A DNA stretch of 64,000 nucleotides from Vibrio sonorensis (GTDB lineage: Bacteria; Pseudomonadota; Gammaproteobacteria; Enterobacterales; Vibrionaceae), in the NCBI RefSeq assembly GCF_001854765.1, contig NZ_LJJE01000022.1, positions 62,001 through 126,000 on the forward strand, written 5' to 3'. Positions within the stretch are counted from its first letter, which is position 1; every line of letters begins with the position of its first letter. A program made the translations under genes and the position numbers. Below are positions 48,548-59,744 of this stretch, in pieces. Below the pieces are notes generated by a model. It worked only from the letters and a program-made list of their open reading frames with translations. It had not been told where the DNA came from and ran no database searches.

Positions 48548-49825
48548 GTGAAAATAGCCATCATAGGAACTGGAATATCAGGGCTCACTTGTGCTTACAA
48601 ACTTCACCGTTCGCACGACATAACCGTATATGAAGCCAACGACTATATCGGAGGTCATACTGCGACAATTGATGTTGAGGTTCAGGGTCAGCCTTTTGCA
48701 GTAGATACCGGTTTTATTGTCTACAACGATAGAACTTACCCCAACTTTATCGCCTTGATGAATGAGATCGGTGTTAAAGGAACGCCGACCGAAATGAGCT
48801 TTAGCGTGCGCAATGATGAAAATGGCTTGGAGTACAACGGTCATACGTTGACGACGCTCTTTGCTCAAAAGCGCAACTGGCTAAACCCCAAGTTCTACCA
48901 CTTTATTTGGGAAATTCTCCGATTCAATAAAATGGCTAAGGTTGCGACAAAAGGGGAAAGAGAACAGCAGACCTTGGGTGAGTTCCTGGATGTAAATCGT
49001 TTTTCTGATTATTTCTCAACCAACTACATCTTGCCCATGGGCGCGGCTATCTGGTCTTCTACACTGGCAGATATGCGAGCGTTTCCGCTGCAATTTTTCT
49101 GCCGATTTTTCTTGAATCACGGTCTTTTAGATGTGGTTAATCGCCCACAGTGGTACGTGGTCAATGGCGGTTCTCGTTCGTACATAAAGCCGCTAACTAA
49201 AGCCTTTGCAGATAATATCCGACTCTCTAGTCCAGTGCAGAAAGTCGCAAAGAGTGAAGACGGCGTTTGGGTCGAAGCGCAAGGAAAAAGAGAGTACTTC
49301 GATCAGGTTATCTTCGCTTGCCACAGTGATCAGGCATTGGCGATGATTGAAGCACCGAGCGAAGCCCAAACTGATGTACTTACTAACTTGGCATATCAGG
49401 CAAACGAAGTGGTCTTACACACCGATACGTCTTTGTTACCGAAGCGAAAAGCGGCTTGGGCCTCTTGGAACTATTGGCTCACAGGCGATAGTGCAGAAGA
49501 GCAGGCGGCCCCAAAGTTAACCTACAATATGAATATTCTCCAACACATCGACGCGCCAGTGACCTTTTGTGTCTCGTTAAACAGTGGGGAGACGATTGAC
49601 CCAGCCAAAATCTTGCGCCGCTTTGAATACCATCATCCCGTATTCAATAAGCCAGCCATGGAAGCACAACGTAAACGCAGTCAGATAAATGGTTTGGACG
49701 GTCTCTGGTTCTGTGGCGCGTACTGGTACAACGGATTCCACGAAGATGGTGTACGCAGTGCTTTGGATGTGGTGGAGGGTATCGGCAAGTTACCACAAAA
49801 GCGAGAAACGCGAGGTGCGGCATAA
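48548..49825 (+). CDS. FAD-dependent amine oxidase-like oxidoreductase
   Basis: A 425-residue flavoprotein with the dinucleotide-binding motif IIGTGISGLTCAYKL at the N-terminus (GTG start at 48548), VYEANDYIGGHTATID, and a C-terminal second FAD contact in GLWFCGAYWYNGFHEDGV. This family regularly accompanies DUF1365 and a cyclopropane-synthase relative in bacterial operons. It is a likely desaturase or oxidase for a modified fatty acid. Its stop overlaps the DUF1365 start (TAATG). Confidence 0.88.
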   Translation: MKIAIIGTGISGLTCAYKLHRSHDITVYEANDYIGGHTATIDVEVQGQPFAVDTGFIVYNDRTYPNFIALMNEIGVKGTPTEMSFSVRNDENGLEYNGHTLTTLFAQKRNWLNPKFYHFIWEILRFNKMAKVATKGEREQQTLGEFLDVNRFSDYFSTNYILPMGAAIWSSTLADMRAFPLQFFCRFFLNHGLLDVVNRPQWYVVNGGSRSYIKPLTKAFADNIRLSSPVQKVAKSEDGVWVEAQGKREYFDQVIFACHSDQALAMIEAPSEAQTDVLTNLAYQANEVVLHTDTSLLPKRKAAWASWNYWLTGDSAEEQAAPKLTYNMNILQHIDAPVTFCVSLNSGETIDPAKILRRFEYHHPVFNKPAMEAQRKRSQINGLDGLWFCGAYWYNGFHEDGVRSALDVVEGIGKLPQKRETRGAA

Positions 49826-50595
49826 TGACTGGGCGAGATCTCAACAGCGCGATCTTATCTGGGAATGTAAGGCATCGACGTTTTGCCCCAACTACACATA
49901 GTTTGAACTATCATTTGTTTATGCCAAGTATCGATCTAGACGAATTGGAAACACTAGAAAAACAAGTGGTGGGTTTCGGTCAAAAATGGTGGAACTGGGC
50001 TCGATTTCGTCGACAAGACTACCTTGGTGAAGGTTGCCTAAAACAAGCGATTCAAGACAAGGTTTTTGAACTTACAGGAAAGCGTTTTGATGGGCGCGTA
50101 GAAGCAGTCGTTCACTTACGATACTTAGGGTTCTATTTTAGTCCGGTCAACTTTTACTACCTGTTCGACCAAGAAGGCGAATGGCAGTACTTATTGGCTG
50201 AGGTGAGCAACACCCCGTGGAATCAAAGACATTATTATGCCATACCCAAAACTAGAGATGGCAAGTGGCAGCATGAAAAAGCCTTCCACGTGTCGCCTTT
50301 TAATCCCATTGAGCAGAATTACCATTGGCGTTTAAAGCGACATCAGTCGAGTGTGCTAATCCACTTAGAGTGTCACCGTTCGGAAAAAGAGTTCGACGCC
50401 ACTATGACAATGAAGAAAGAACCGTTAAGCAGCAAAAATCTTATTGGTCATTTGATCAAAACACCGGTAATGGCAGTAAAAGTGATTATAGGAATCTATT
50501 GGCATGCGCTTAAGTTGTGGTTAAAGAAGACCCCTTTCTATGCTCATCCAGACTCAGACAACAATAACGAACACAGGGAGCAAAATACGCCATGA
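49825..50595 (+). CDS. DUF1365 family protein
   Basis: A 256-residue protein with SGNVRHRRFAPTTHSLNYH, the typical DUF1365 start, VEAVVHLRYLGFYFSPVNFYY, NTPWNQRHYY and KAFHVSPFNPIEQNYHW. Several His and Arg residues are conserved in the family. The function is not established. It overlaps the flavoprotein by 1 bp and the next gene by 4 bp, so it is strongly coupled with both. Confidence 0.88.
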   Translation: MTGRDLNSAILSGNVRHRRFAPTTHSLNYHLFMPSIDLDELETLEKQVVGFGQKWWNWARFRRQDYLGEGCLKQAIQDKVFELTGKRFDGRVEAVVHLRYLGFYFSPVNFYYLFDQEGEWQYLLAEVSNTPWNQRHYYAIPKTRDGKWQHEKAFHVSPFNPIEQNYHWRLKRHQSSVLIHLECHRSEKEFDATMTMKKEPLSSKNLIGHLIKTPVMAVKVIIGIYWHALKLWLKKTPFYAHPDSDNNNEHREQNTP

Positions 50596-51842
50596 ACTCG
50601 CAAATAGTGACTAACGCGCGAGGCTTAAACGTCTTAGAGCGATCTTCTCGTTCCCTAGTGATGAAAGCCGTTTCAATGCTCCAGTTTGGTAGCCTAACCG
50701 TAGAGGAAGAGTACGAAGATCAATCGGCTTCGAGAAGAGAAGTGTTTGGTAAAAGAGACGAAAACGGAATAAATGCGATTGTTAAAGTAAAACATCCGGG
50801 TTTTTATTCGCGTGTACTTAAAGGAGGAAGTATCGCGGCGGCAGAAGCGTATATGGATGGCTGGTGGGAGAGTCCAGATCTAACAGCAGTGACGGAGCTG
50901 ATGGCGCTAAACATGGACGCGTTAGACAAACTGGAATCCCATACATCGCCTCTCACTCGATTAATGATGAAATTGATGCACTGGTCGAATCGAAACACCA
51001 TCAGTAACTCAGAAAAAAACATCCACGCGCATTACGACTTGGGCAACCCATTGTACGAGTTGTTTTTAGACAAAAACATGCTGTACTCATCCGGCATTTA
51101 CAAATCTTCTAAAGACTCATTAGAAAAGGCACAGATAAACAAGATGGATCGCCTGTGCCGCCAGTTAAATCTCACCGAGAAAGATCATGTGATAGAGATT
51201 GGTACGGGTTGGGGTGGTATGGCAATTCATATGGCGAGTCACTATGGATGTAAGGTAACAACGACAACTATTTCTGAAGAGCAATATCAGTACGCAAAGG
51301 AACGCATTCACACTCTTGGGTTAGACGATCAAATTACTTTGCTAAAACAAGATTATCGCAAGCTTGAGGGGCAATATGACAAGCTTGTCTCCATAGAAAT
51401 GATAGAAGCTGTGGGCAAAGCTTATTTAGAGTCATATATGAAAAAGTGTCAGTCCTTATTAAAACCGGGCGGTTTAATGGCGATTCAGGCAATTACTATT
51501 GCTGATCAGCGCTATGATTACTACAGCAACAATGTAGATTTTATTCAGAAATATATTTTCCCAGGTGGTTTTTTACCCTCTATTACTGCACTGACCCAAA
51601 CTGCGACTAAATACAGCGATTTAGTGATTCAAGATCTGTTTGATATTGGTATCGACTATGCAAAGACCCTTAACGATTGGCTGGTTCGTTTTGACCACAA
51701 TATAGAAAGCGTGAAACAACTTGGATATGACGAGCGCTTTATCCGTATGTGGCGCTACTACTTTTGCTACTGCGAAGGTGGGTTTAAAGCAAGGAGTATA
51801 AGTACAGTTCACGTAACGTTTAGACGCCCACCGGTGAAGTAG
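50592..51842 (+). CDS. Cyclopropane-fatty-acyl-phospholipid synthase family methyltransferase
   Basis: A 416-residue SAM-dependent lipid methyltransferase with an N-terminal lipid-binding part and the SAM motif EIGTGWGG at 202-209. By eye alignment with E. coli Cfa, the bicarbonate-pocket residues C139, H266 and Y317 are replaced by S167 (YSSGIY), Q299 (MAIQAI) and L364 (DWLVRF). E239 and I268 are kept (E272, I301). So ring closure may not occur as in Cfa, and the product may be another methylated fatty acid. This is probably not the ordinary cfa of this organism. DUF2878 follows after 4 bp. Confidence 0.85.
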   Translation: MNSQIVTNARGLNVLERSSRSLVMKAVSMLQFGSLTVEEEYEDQSASRREVFGKRDENGINAIVKVKHPGFYSRVLKGGSIAAAEAYMDGWWESPDLTAVTELMALNMDALDKLESHTSPLTRLMMKLMHWSNRNTISNSEKNIHAHYDLGNPLYELFLDKNMLYSSGIYKSSKDSLEKAQINKMDRLCRQLNLTEKDHVIEIGTGWGGMAIHMASHYGCKVTTTTISEEQYQYAKERIHTLGLDDQITLLKQDYRKLEGQYDKLVSIEMIEAVGKAYLESYMKKCQSLLKPGGLMAIQAITIADQRYDYYSNNVDFIQKYIFPGGFLPSITALTQTATKYSDLVIQDLFDIGIDYAKTLNDWLVRFDHNIESVKQLGYDERFIRMWRYYFCYCEGGFKARSISTVHVTFRRPPVK

Positions 51843-51846
51843 CGCT

Positions 51847-52356
51847 ATGGCAAAACTCCTATACCCTTCGATCTGGTTTCAACTGCTTTGGTTTCTGGCA
51901 GTATTAGGACAAACACAAATGCAGTGGCTAACCGTAGCGTTAGCCACTTGTACCTATGCAGTGTGTCTTATCCGATGGCCGTTTCCCATTGAAAAAGCGA
52001 TTACTCTTGCCCTGTTTGGCATGTTGATGGATTACGGCAACATGCAACTTGGCGTTCTCTCTTTCGAGCAGAGCTTTTTTCCAATTTGGTTGCTTGCTCT
52101 GTGGTTTAGCTTCACTTGGTATGCTTATATTTTGAAAACTTTATTGAGCCGATACCCACTTACCTTCGTATCAGTGTTAGGTGGAGTAGCCGGAGCATTA
52201 AGCTACGTAGCTGGTCATAAGTTTGGCGCGGTTTCCTTTGACTACTCCTTACCAATAACACTCAGTGTACTGTTCGTTGAATGGTCCCTGATTATGGCTC
52301 TTATTGCGAAGGTGTACGGTTATGGCAAAGGAAATAGTAAAAACGTGCTGTCTTAG
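51847..52356 (+). CDS. DUF2878 family membrane protein
   Basis: A 169-residue inner-membrane protein with about five or six hydrophobic segments. It has GMLMDYGNMQLGVLSF and WLLALWFSFTWYA, as in DUF2878. Its role is unknown. It is sixth in the eight-gene operon and overlaps the next gene by 35 bp. Confidence 0.8.
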   Translation: MAKLLYPSIWFQLLWFLAVLGQTQMQWLTVALATCTYAVCLIRWPFPIEKAITLALFGMLMDYGNMQLGVLSFEQSFFPIWLLALWFSFTWYAYILKTLLSRYPLTFVSVLGGVAGALSYVAGHKFGAVSFDYSLPITLSVLFVEWSLIMALIAKVYGYGKGNSKNVLS

Positions 52357-52876
52357 CGCGCTGTTAATGGTGAGTAGTGCTGTCACTGCAAAAGAAGCTT
52401 TAGAAAAGCAATGGGAAAATTGGGATGAAGTGGGGGAAGCGCAATTAACGGTGTTTATCTTTGATGTATACCAGTCGAGATTATTAACCCCATCTGGGGA
52501 GTACATAAGTCAGCAAGACATCACGCCTCATCCGCTGGCTCTTAATATCCAATACCAACGCGATATTTCTAGCCAGCAACTCCTAGAAGCAACGGAAGGT
52601 GAATGGGAAAAGCTTGGGTTTAACCGCGGTGATATTCAGCGTTGGAGCCGAAATCTGGCGAAGATTTTCCCAGACATCAAAGATGGACAAGAACTCACCT
52701 ACGTGACAGACGGAAATAGTGGTCGCTTCTATTACAACCCAGCACAAAACCAAGACATTACCATGATAGGCGAGATAGCAAACGAATCCCTCAATGATGC
52801 ATTTTTATCAATTTGGCTTTCTCCCGACACGTCATATCCAGAATTAAGAAAACAACTGATAGGAAAAGCTCGATGA
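52322..52876 (+). CDS. Chalcone isomerase-like (CHI-fold) exported protein
   Basis: A 184-residue protein with signal peptide MAKEIVKTCCLSALLMVSSA (processing near AVTA). The mature part has LTVFIFDVYQSRLLTPSG, FNRGDIQRWSRNLAKIFPDI and SLNDAFLSIWLSPDTSYPEL. This is the pattern of chalcone isomerase-like proteins, which bind fatty acids in plants and bacteria. I chose the ATG at 52322. A periplasmic fatty acid-binding role fits the operon. It overlaps the DUF3833 gene by 4 bp. Confidence 0.78.
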   Translation: MAKEIVKTCCLSALLMVSSAVTAKEALEKQWENWDEVGEAQLTVFIFDVYQSRLLTPSGEYISQQDITPHPLALNIQYQRDISSQQLLEATEGEWEKLGFNRGDIQRWSRNLAKIFPDIKDGQELTYVTDGNSGRFYYNPAQNQDITMIGEIANESLNDAFLSIWLSPDTSYPELRKQLIGKAR

Positions 52877-53397
52877 GAAAAAGCGTCGTTTTATTTTTAA
52901 GTCTATTTTTGGTTGCATGTACGGCCGATTTAAATCAGTACCAAAATAGTTCTCCGCGTTTTGATTTGTTTAATTATTTTCAAGGTAAAACCTTGGCGTG
53001 GGGAATGGTTCAAGACTACACGGGTAAGCAAACACGACGTTTTGAAGTGATGATAATTGGCGAAGTGAAAGACGATAAATTGGTACTCACTGAAGATTTT
53101 GTATTTGATGATGGGGAAGAAACGCGTCGAATCTGGACTATTGTAGAAACTCGCCCCGGGTATTACCAAGGCCAAGCAGATGATATTCAAGGAGTCGCGA
53201 TAGGGCAGGAAGTGGGCAACGCACTGCGCTGGAAATACGATTTTGAGTTGGCTTTAGATGATTCAACAATAGTGGTTGAGTTTGATGATTGGCTTTATCG
53301 ACAGGACGATAAGCACGCCTTCAACCTTACTAAAATTAAAAAGTTTGGAATTGAAGTGGGCCAGTTGACCCTATTTTTTCAAAAACAAGGGGAATAA
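52873..53397 (+). CDS. DUF3833 family lipoprotein
   Basis: A 174-residue lipoprotein: MRKSVVLFLSLFLVAC with the lipobox LVAC and Cys16. The mature part has FDLFNYFQGKTLAWGMVQDY, RRFEVMIIGEV, and DWLYRQDD near the end, typical of DUF3833. It is the last gene of the operon. Fold and position suggest a lipocalin-like envelope carrier, but this is inference. Confidence 0.82.
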   Translation: MRKSVVLFLSLFLVACTADLNQYQNSSPRFDLFNYFQGKTLAWGMVQDYTGKQTRRFEVMIIGEVKDDKLVLTEDFVFDDGEETRRIWTIVETRPGYYQGQADDIQGVAIGQEVGNALRWKYDFELALDDSTIVVEFDDWLYRQDDKHAFNLTKIKKFGIEVGQLTLFFQKQGE

Positions 53398-53402
53398 AAC
53401 AA

Positions 53403-53428
53403 AAAAGGCTTCCGTTTGGAAGCCTTTT
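53403..53428. terminator. Bidirectional terminator between the lipid operon and purB
   Basis: AAAAGGCTTCC-GTTT-GGAAGCCTTTT. It serves the eight-gene operon and the converging purB. Confidence 0.9.
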
Positions 53429-53443
53429 AATTCATTAAGCCGA

Positions 53444-54916
<1,473 letters not shown>

Positions 54917-54920
54917 TCAA

Positions 54921-54948
54921 AAAAACAAGCTCGCGGAAAACGCGAGCT
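54921..54948 (-). terminator. Terminator after hflD
   Basis: AGCTCGCG and CGCGAGCT arms with a GAAAA loop; the A-run on the plus strand becomes a U-run after hflD. It ends the mnmA-hflD unit before the purB promoter. Confidence 0.85.
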
Positions 54949-54953
54949 GATTG

Positions 54954-55571
54954 TTACATTCGGGCCAAAAGTATCTGAGCTTGTTCGACCATCTTCTTGC
55001 GTCCAAAAATAAGGTGACGGCGTTTGCCCCCCACCTGGCGCCAAAGTACTGCGCTGCGGATACCAGACAGTAAAAGCGCACGGACTTTGTGTTGCGTACT
55101 GGTCTGCTGGAGGACAGATGGTGTGCCCGATACTTGAATGCGCGGGCCAATAGGGCTGATAACGTCCAAATACACGCTCGCCATGTTACTCACCATTTGC
55201 TCGTCTAAAAGCTCAAAGTGGTCCTGTTGGCGAGAGAGCATCTGAATTCTATCGCCTAATTGAGACATAGCGTCATTACGGCCATTTAGCTTGCGTTCTA
55301 AAGCCATCAAACTGATGATATAACGCGTCACTTCACTGCCAGATGGCGTGCTATCAATACCGTTAACTAAACATTCCAAACCTACTCGAAGATCGGACTC
55401 TCGGCCAAAGACATCGATTGTACTGTTTGGACTTAAGTTGAGTACCGCATTTAAAGAGGTAATTAACGCTTGTTCGTCACAATGACCTTGTTTAGCAACT
55501 TGTTGAACCAGTGCCACTGCTTGGCAAATCCCGGCAAAAGCAATCGTACGGTCATAAAGAGTGTTGGCCAC
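54954..55571 (-). CDS. hflD: High-frequency lysogenization protein HflD
   Basis: A 205-residue helical membrane-associated protein (E. coli 213), with [20 protein letters not shown] at the start and [20 protein letters not shown] in the middle. Its phage lambda CII-binding role is known in E. coli; its native role is less clear. It follows mnmA by 25 bp and normally accompanies mnmA and purB. Confidence 0.93.
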   Translation of the reverse strand: MANTLYDRTIAFAGICQAVALVQQVAKQGHCDEQALITSLNAVLNLSPNSTIDVFGRESDLRVGLECLVNGIDSTPSGSEVTRYIISLMALERKLNGRNDAMSQLGDRIQMLSRQQDHFELLDEQMVSNMASVYLDVISPIGPRIQVSGTPSVLQQTSTQHKVRALLLSGIRSAVLWRQVGGKRRHLIFGRKKMVEQAQILLARM

Positions 55572-55596
55572 GTCTACTTACTCCTGAAACTTGTAG

Positions 55597-56720
<1,124 letters not shown>

Positions 56721-56879
56721 TTACTACCATATGTGTTAACTGGACGCAGATTCTATCAGAAAGCATAGCGCTGTGACAGTTTATAGCACGCGTCCCAAAA
56801 GAGAGTTATCAAGGTTTTGTTATTCGTATTTGGGGGCGGAAATAGCCGACTTCAAGTTACTGCGAACATAAATCAATCG

Positions 56880-56893
56880 AGCAAACGTTTGCT
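56880..56893. promoter_or_regulatory. PurR operator upstream of gsk
   Basis: AGCAAACGTTTGCT, a perfect 14-bp palindrome around the PurR core, lies 80-93 bp upstream of the gsk start. Confidence 0.8.
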
Positions 56894-56972
56894 ATAGTTA
56901 TCCATATTGCCGACAAATTGTACTCAAGTTAGAATCCGCCATCTTTCCGTTCCATAGCTAGAAAACAGAGAT

Positions 56973-58277
56973 ATGAAATTTCCCGGTCAACGCAAGTCAA
57001 AACACTATTTCCCTGTCCATGCTCGTGATCCTCTAGTGAGTCCATCTCAAGAGAGTAAAAAGATGTCGAGTACTCATATCATTGGTATTGATCAAACGTT
57101 GGTGGATATCGAGGCAAAGGTATCTACCGATCTTATCGATAAGTATAGATTGAGCAAGGGACACTCACTGGTTATTGACGACGATACGGCCGAGGCGTTG
57201 TACAACGAACTAAAAGAGCACAATCTCATTTCTAATGAGTATGCGGGTGGAACCATAGGCAATACGCTTCACAATTATTCCGTATTAGCCGATGACCGCT
57301 CAACACTGTTGGGTGTCATGAGTCAGGATATAAAAATTGGTAGCTATGGTTACCGTTATATCTGTAATACCTCTAGTAGAATGGACCTCAACTATTTACA
57401 AGGTGTTGAGGGAGCGATTGGTCGGTGCTTTGCCCTTATTACCGAAGACGGTGAAAGAACGTTTGCGATTAGTGAAGGGCAAATGAATCAGTTAAAACCG
57501 AGCAGTATTCCGGAGAGTATTTTTGAGTCGGCTTCTGCTTTGGTACTGACCGCCTATTTAGTGCGCTGTAAACCAGGAGACCCGATGCCTGAGGCGACAA
57601 TGCAAGCGATAGAGTACGCCAAAAAGTACGATGTACCCGTCGTGCTGACACTGGGTACTAAGTATGTAATCCAAGATGATCCAGAATTTTGGCAAGCATT
57701 TTTGCAAGATCACGTTACCGTGGTTGCTATGAACGAGGATGAAGCGGCGGCATTGACAGGAGAATCCGACCCATTGGCAGCATCTGATAAAACATTGGAT
57801 TGGGTCGATCTAGTATTGTGCACTGCGGGCCCAGTGGGACTGTTTATGGCTGGTTATACCGAGGAAGCGGCGAAACGTGAAACTTCCCTACCTTTATTAC
57901 CAGGTGTGATTGCCGAGTTTAATCGTTACGAATTTAGCCGACCAGCAAAGCGCTCTCAATGTGAAAACCCATATAAAGTTTATTCGCATATTTCACCGTA
58001 TATGGGCGGGCCGGAAAAAATAAAGAATACTAATGGCGCAGGCGATGCAGCCTTATCCGCTTTGTTGCATGATATGGCGGCCAATAAATACCATAAAGAA
58101 AATGTGCCTAATTCAAGTAAGCATGCTCATTCGTACATTACATACTCCTCTTTTTCTCAAGTGTGTAAGTATTCAAACAGGGCGAGCTACGAAGTTTTGG
58201 TGCAACATTCACCAAGGCTTTCTAGAGGATTACCCGAGCGCGAAGATAGTTTAGAAGAAGCGTATTGGGAAAGATAA
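56973..58277 (+). CDS. gsk: Inosine/guanosine kinase Gsk
   Basis: A PfkB-family kinase that phosphorylates inosine and guanosine in purine salvage. The 434-residue protein matches E. coli Gsk almost end to end: MKFPGQRKSKHYFPVHARDP, GIDQTLVDIEAKV, GGTIGNTLHNYSVL, the catalytic NTNGAGDAALSALLHD and the ending LPEREDSLEEAYWER. Confidence 0.97.
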   Translation: MKFPGQRKSKHYFPVHARDPLVSPSQESKKMSSTHIIGIDQTLVDIEAKVSTDLIDKYRLSKGHSLVIDDDTAEALYNELKEHNLISNEYAGGTIGNTLHNYSVLADDRSTLLGVMSQDIKIGSYGYRYICNTSSRMDLNYLQGVEGAIGRCFALITEDGERTFAISEGQMNQLKPSSIPESIFESASALVLTAYLVRCKPGDPMPEATMQAIEYAKKYDVPVVLTLGTKYVIQDDPEFWQAFLQDHVTVVAMNEDEAAALTGESDPLAASDKTLDWVDLVLCTAGPVGLFMAGYTEEAAKRETSLPLLPGVIAEFNRYEFSRPAKRSQCENPYKVYSHISPYMGGPEKIKNTNGAGDAALSALLHDMAANKYHKENVPNSSKHAHSYITYSSFSQVCKYSNRASYEVLVQHSPRLSRGLPEREDSLEEAYWER

Positions 58278-58304
58278 AAAAAGCTCCCAGTTGGGAGCTT
58301 TTTT
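58277..58304. terminator. Bidirectional terminator between gsk and hns
   Basis: AAAAAAGCTCCCA and TGGGAGCTTTTTT arms around a two-base centre (GT), starting at the last base of the gsk stop; hns converges. Confidence 0.9.
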
Positions 58305-58324
58305 ATTTGAGATAGATGGTGAAA

Positions 58325-58732
58325 TTAGATTAAGAAGTCATCTAATGACTTTCCAGCATCCAGTTGAGCTTGAATTGCAGAAGGTGTTCTACCTTGACCA
58401 GTCCAAGTTTTTTCATCACCTGAGTTATCAACATATTTATATTTCGCTGGGCGAGGAGCGCGTTTTGCTTTGCCTTTCGCTTTGCCTTCACCAGCCAATG
58501 CAGTAATCAATGCATCAACATCGATACCGTCTTTAGAAATCTGTTCCGCGATCGCCGCTAATTTAGCTTCTTGTTCCGCTGCCGCTGCCAGTTCAGCTTC
58601 CTCAGCTTCTTTACGCTCTTGGACTACAGTAGTAAGTTTATCTAATGCTTCTTCTAGTTGCTCTGTCGACAAATCACGTGCGAGAACACGTAGACTGCGA
58701 ATATTTAATAGTACTTTAGTTAGTTCCGACAT
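58325..58732 (-). CDS. hns: Nucleoid-associated protein H-NS (VicH)
   Basis: A 135-residue H-NS. I chose the ATG at 58732 (MSELTKVLLNIRSLRVLARD) over one at 58738. It has an N-terminal coiled-coil dimerisation region, an Ala/Glu-rich linker and the C-terminal DNA-binding motif TWTGQGRTPSAIQAQLDAGK. It silences AT-rich DNA. Its own upstream region is very AT-rich, consistent with self-repression. Confidence 0.96.
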   Translation of the reverse strand: MSELTKVLLNIRSLRVLARDLSTEQLEEALDKLTTVVQERKEAEEAELAAAAEQEAKLAAIAEQISKDGIDVDALITALAGEGKAKGKAKRAPRPAKYKYVDNSGDEKTWTGQGRTPSAIQAQLDAGKSLDDFLI

Positions 58733-59460
58733 ACTCATCCTTACTTGAATAAAATAGAGTCGATTGAGAAATACTAAACCCGCATGGTGCGGAATACAAT
58801 AATAATCTTAAGAATAGATGGGAATAATATCAAATATACTTATAAAAAAAAATTGAAAAAAATATATTTCCTTAGCTAAACAAATATTGCGACTTTCACT
58901 CTAGTACTAAACGGTTATTGAAATGGGTATATAACAGTACCGTTTCATATTTAAATTCAAGGTTAATCAAGTGGTTTATGTATTCAATATCTGCTTTAGT
59001 TATGTACAAACCGTATGGTTTTAGAATGAATTTTGTAAAATTATTCCTAAAAAGTAGATAAACAGAATAAGGTAAGATTACGAAAGCTCGAGCATAATTC
59101 ATCAGATCTATTAGTATCCGTTGAGTTTCATTTCCATTGATAACCGCATAAAGTACTTTTTCTGCCAGCTTAATGAAGCTTTCCTTATATTACCATTGAA
59201 AGGGGAACTCATAGCACGTGTTCATATTGTTAGGCAAAAACGAGAGAGCGATAGATACGACGAATAAAAACTAACACTGGATAAAGTATCATCTTGTCAG
59301 AATTTGTAGAGGCTTCATGACGTTATCATTATAGGTATTAATAAGATTGTCGATCGTATTGCAAATGTAGGTGATTTAAGTACAATGCACGTTACCTAAT
59401 GCGATTGCAGAGCTAAAATCTTGTCAAGTGCCATTTGATTTGGTTAATAATTCTGCATCG
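58733..59460. other. AT-rich gap between hns and the lysine riboswitch
   Basis: About 730 bases, visibly richer in A and T than the surrounding genes. It contains the hns promoter, a small hairpin CCGCA-TGG-TGCGG (58780-58792) in the hns leader, and one small open frame listed separately. Otherwise I see nothing that I can name. Confidence 0.5.
58896..59102 (-). CDS. Possible small protein of 68 residues, AT-rich
   Basis: An ATG at 59102 opens a 68-codon frame rich in aromatic residues (ILPYSVYLLFRNNFTKF, then KPYGLYITKADIEYINHL). No good ribosome-binding site is visible, and I do not recognise it. The composition suggests either a decayed or acquired small gene, or chance in AT-rich DNA. 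Confidence 0.25.
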   Translation of the reverse strand: MNYARAFVILPYSVYLLFRNNFTKFILKPYGLYITKADIEYINHLINLEFKYETVLLYTHFNNRLVLE

Positions 59461-59711
59461 CGGTAGAGGCGCAATATGAATAAGTAACATTTTCTGGGGT
59501 GATACCAATGAGAGAATGTAAAAGGTCATATTGCCGAAGTAGATCTGTTCATCAAAGCAGTCTGCTGGGGTTGTGCTCGAATAGGGACAACACTGCCATA
59601 GTCTATAATTTTTTAATACTATGGAGCGCTACTGTAGGGTTGGGTGAAGTGTTCGCTTCCCTGTCGCTAAGTTCAACATGTAATAAGCAATCGCTTATTC
59701 ATCTGCAGTAG
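59461..59711 (+). ncRNA. Lysine riboswitch (L box) with expression platform
   Basis: Conserved L-box elements occur in order: AGAGGCGC (59465-59472), AAGTAAC (59482-59488), GCCGAAG (59533-59539), GCTGGGGTTG (59564-59573), ACTGCCATAG (59592-59601) and CTATGGAGCGC (59619-59629). P1 is CGGTAG (59461-59466) with CTACTG (59629-59634). In the platform, CTACTGTAG (59629-59637) can instead pair with CTGCAGTAG (59703-59711), 9 bp with one G-U. So P1 and a downstream stem exclude each other. The gene controlled is an NhaC-type transporter, LysW, as known in other Vibrio. Confidence 0.85.
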
Positions 59712-59744
59712 ATCTCTAACCAAATTAACTGGTTTTTGAAGATC

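Noticed and set aside
52930..53190. An 86-codon minus-strand frame inside the DUF3833 gene
   Set aside because: Antisense shadow of a well-supported lipoprotein gene.
59499..59711. A 70-codon plus-strand frame before lysW
   Set aside because: It lies wholly in the lysine riboswitch and its platform; conserved RNA elements explain the sequence better.
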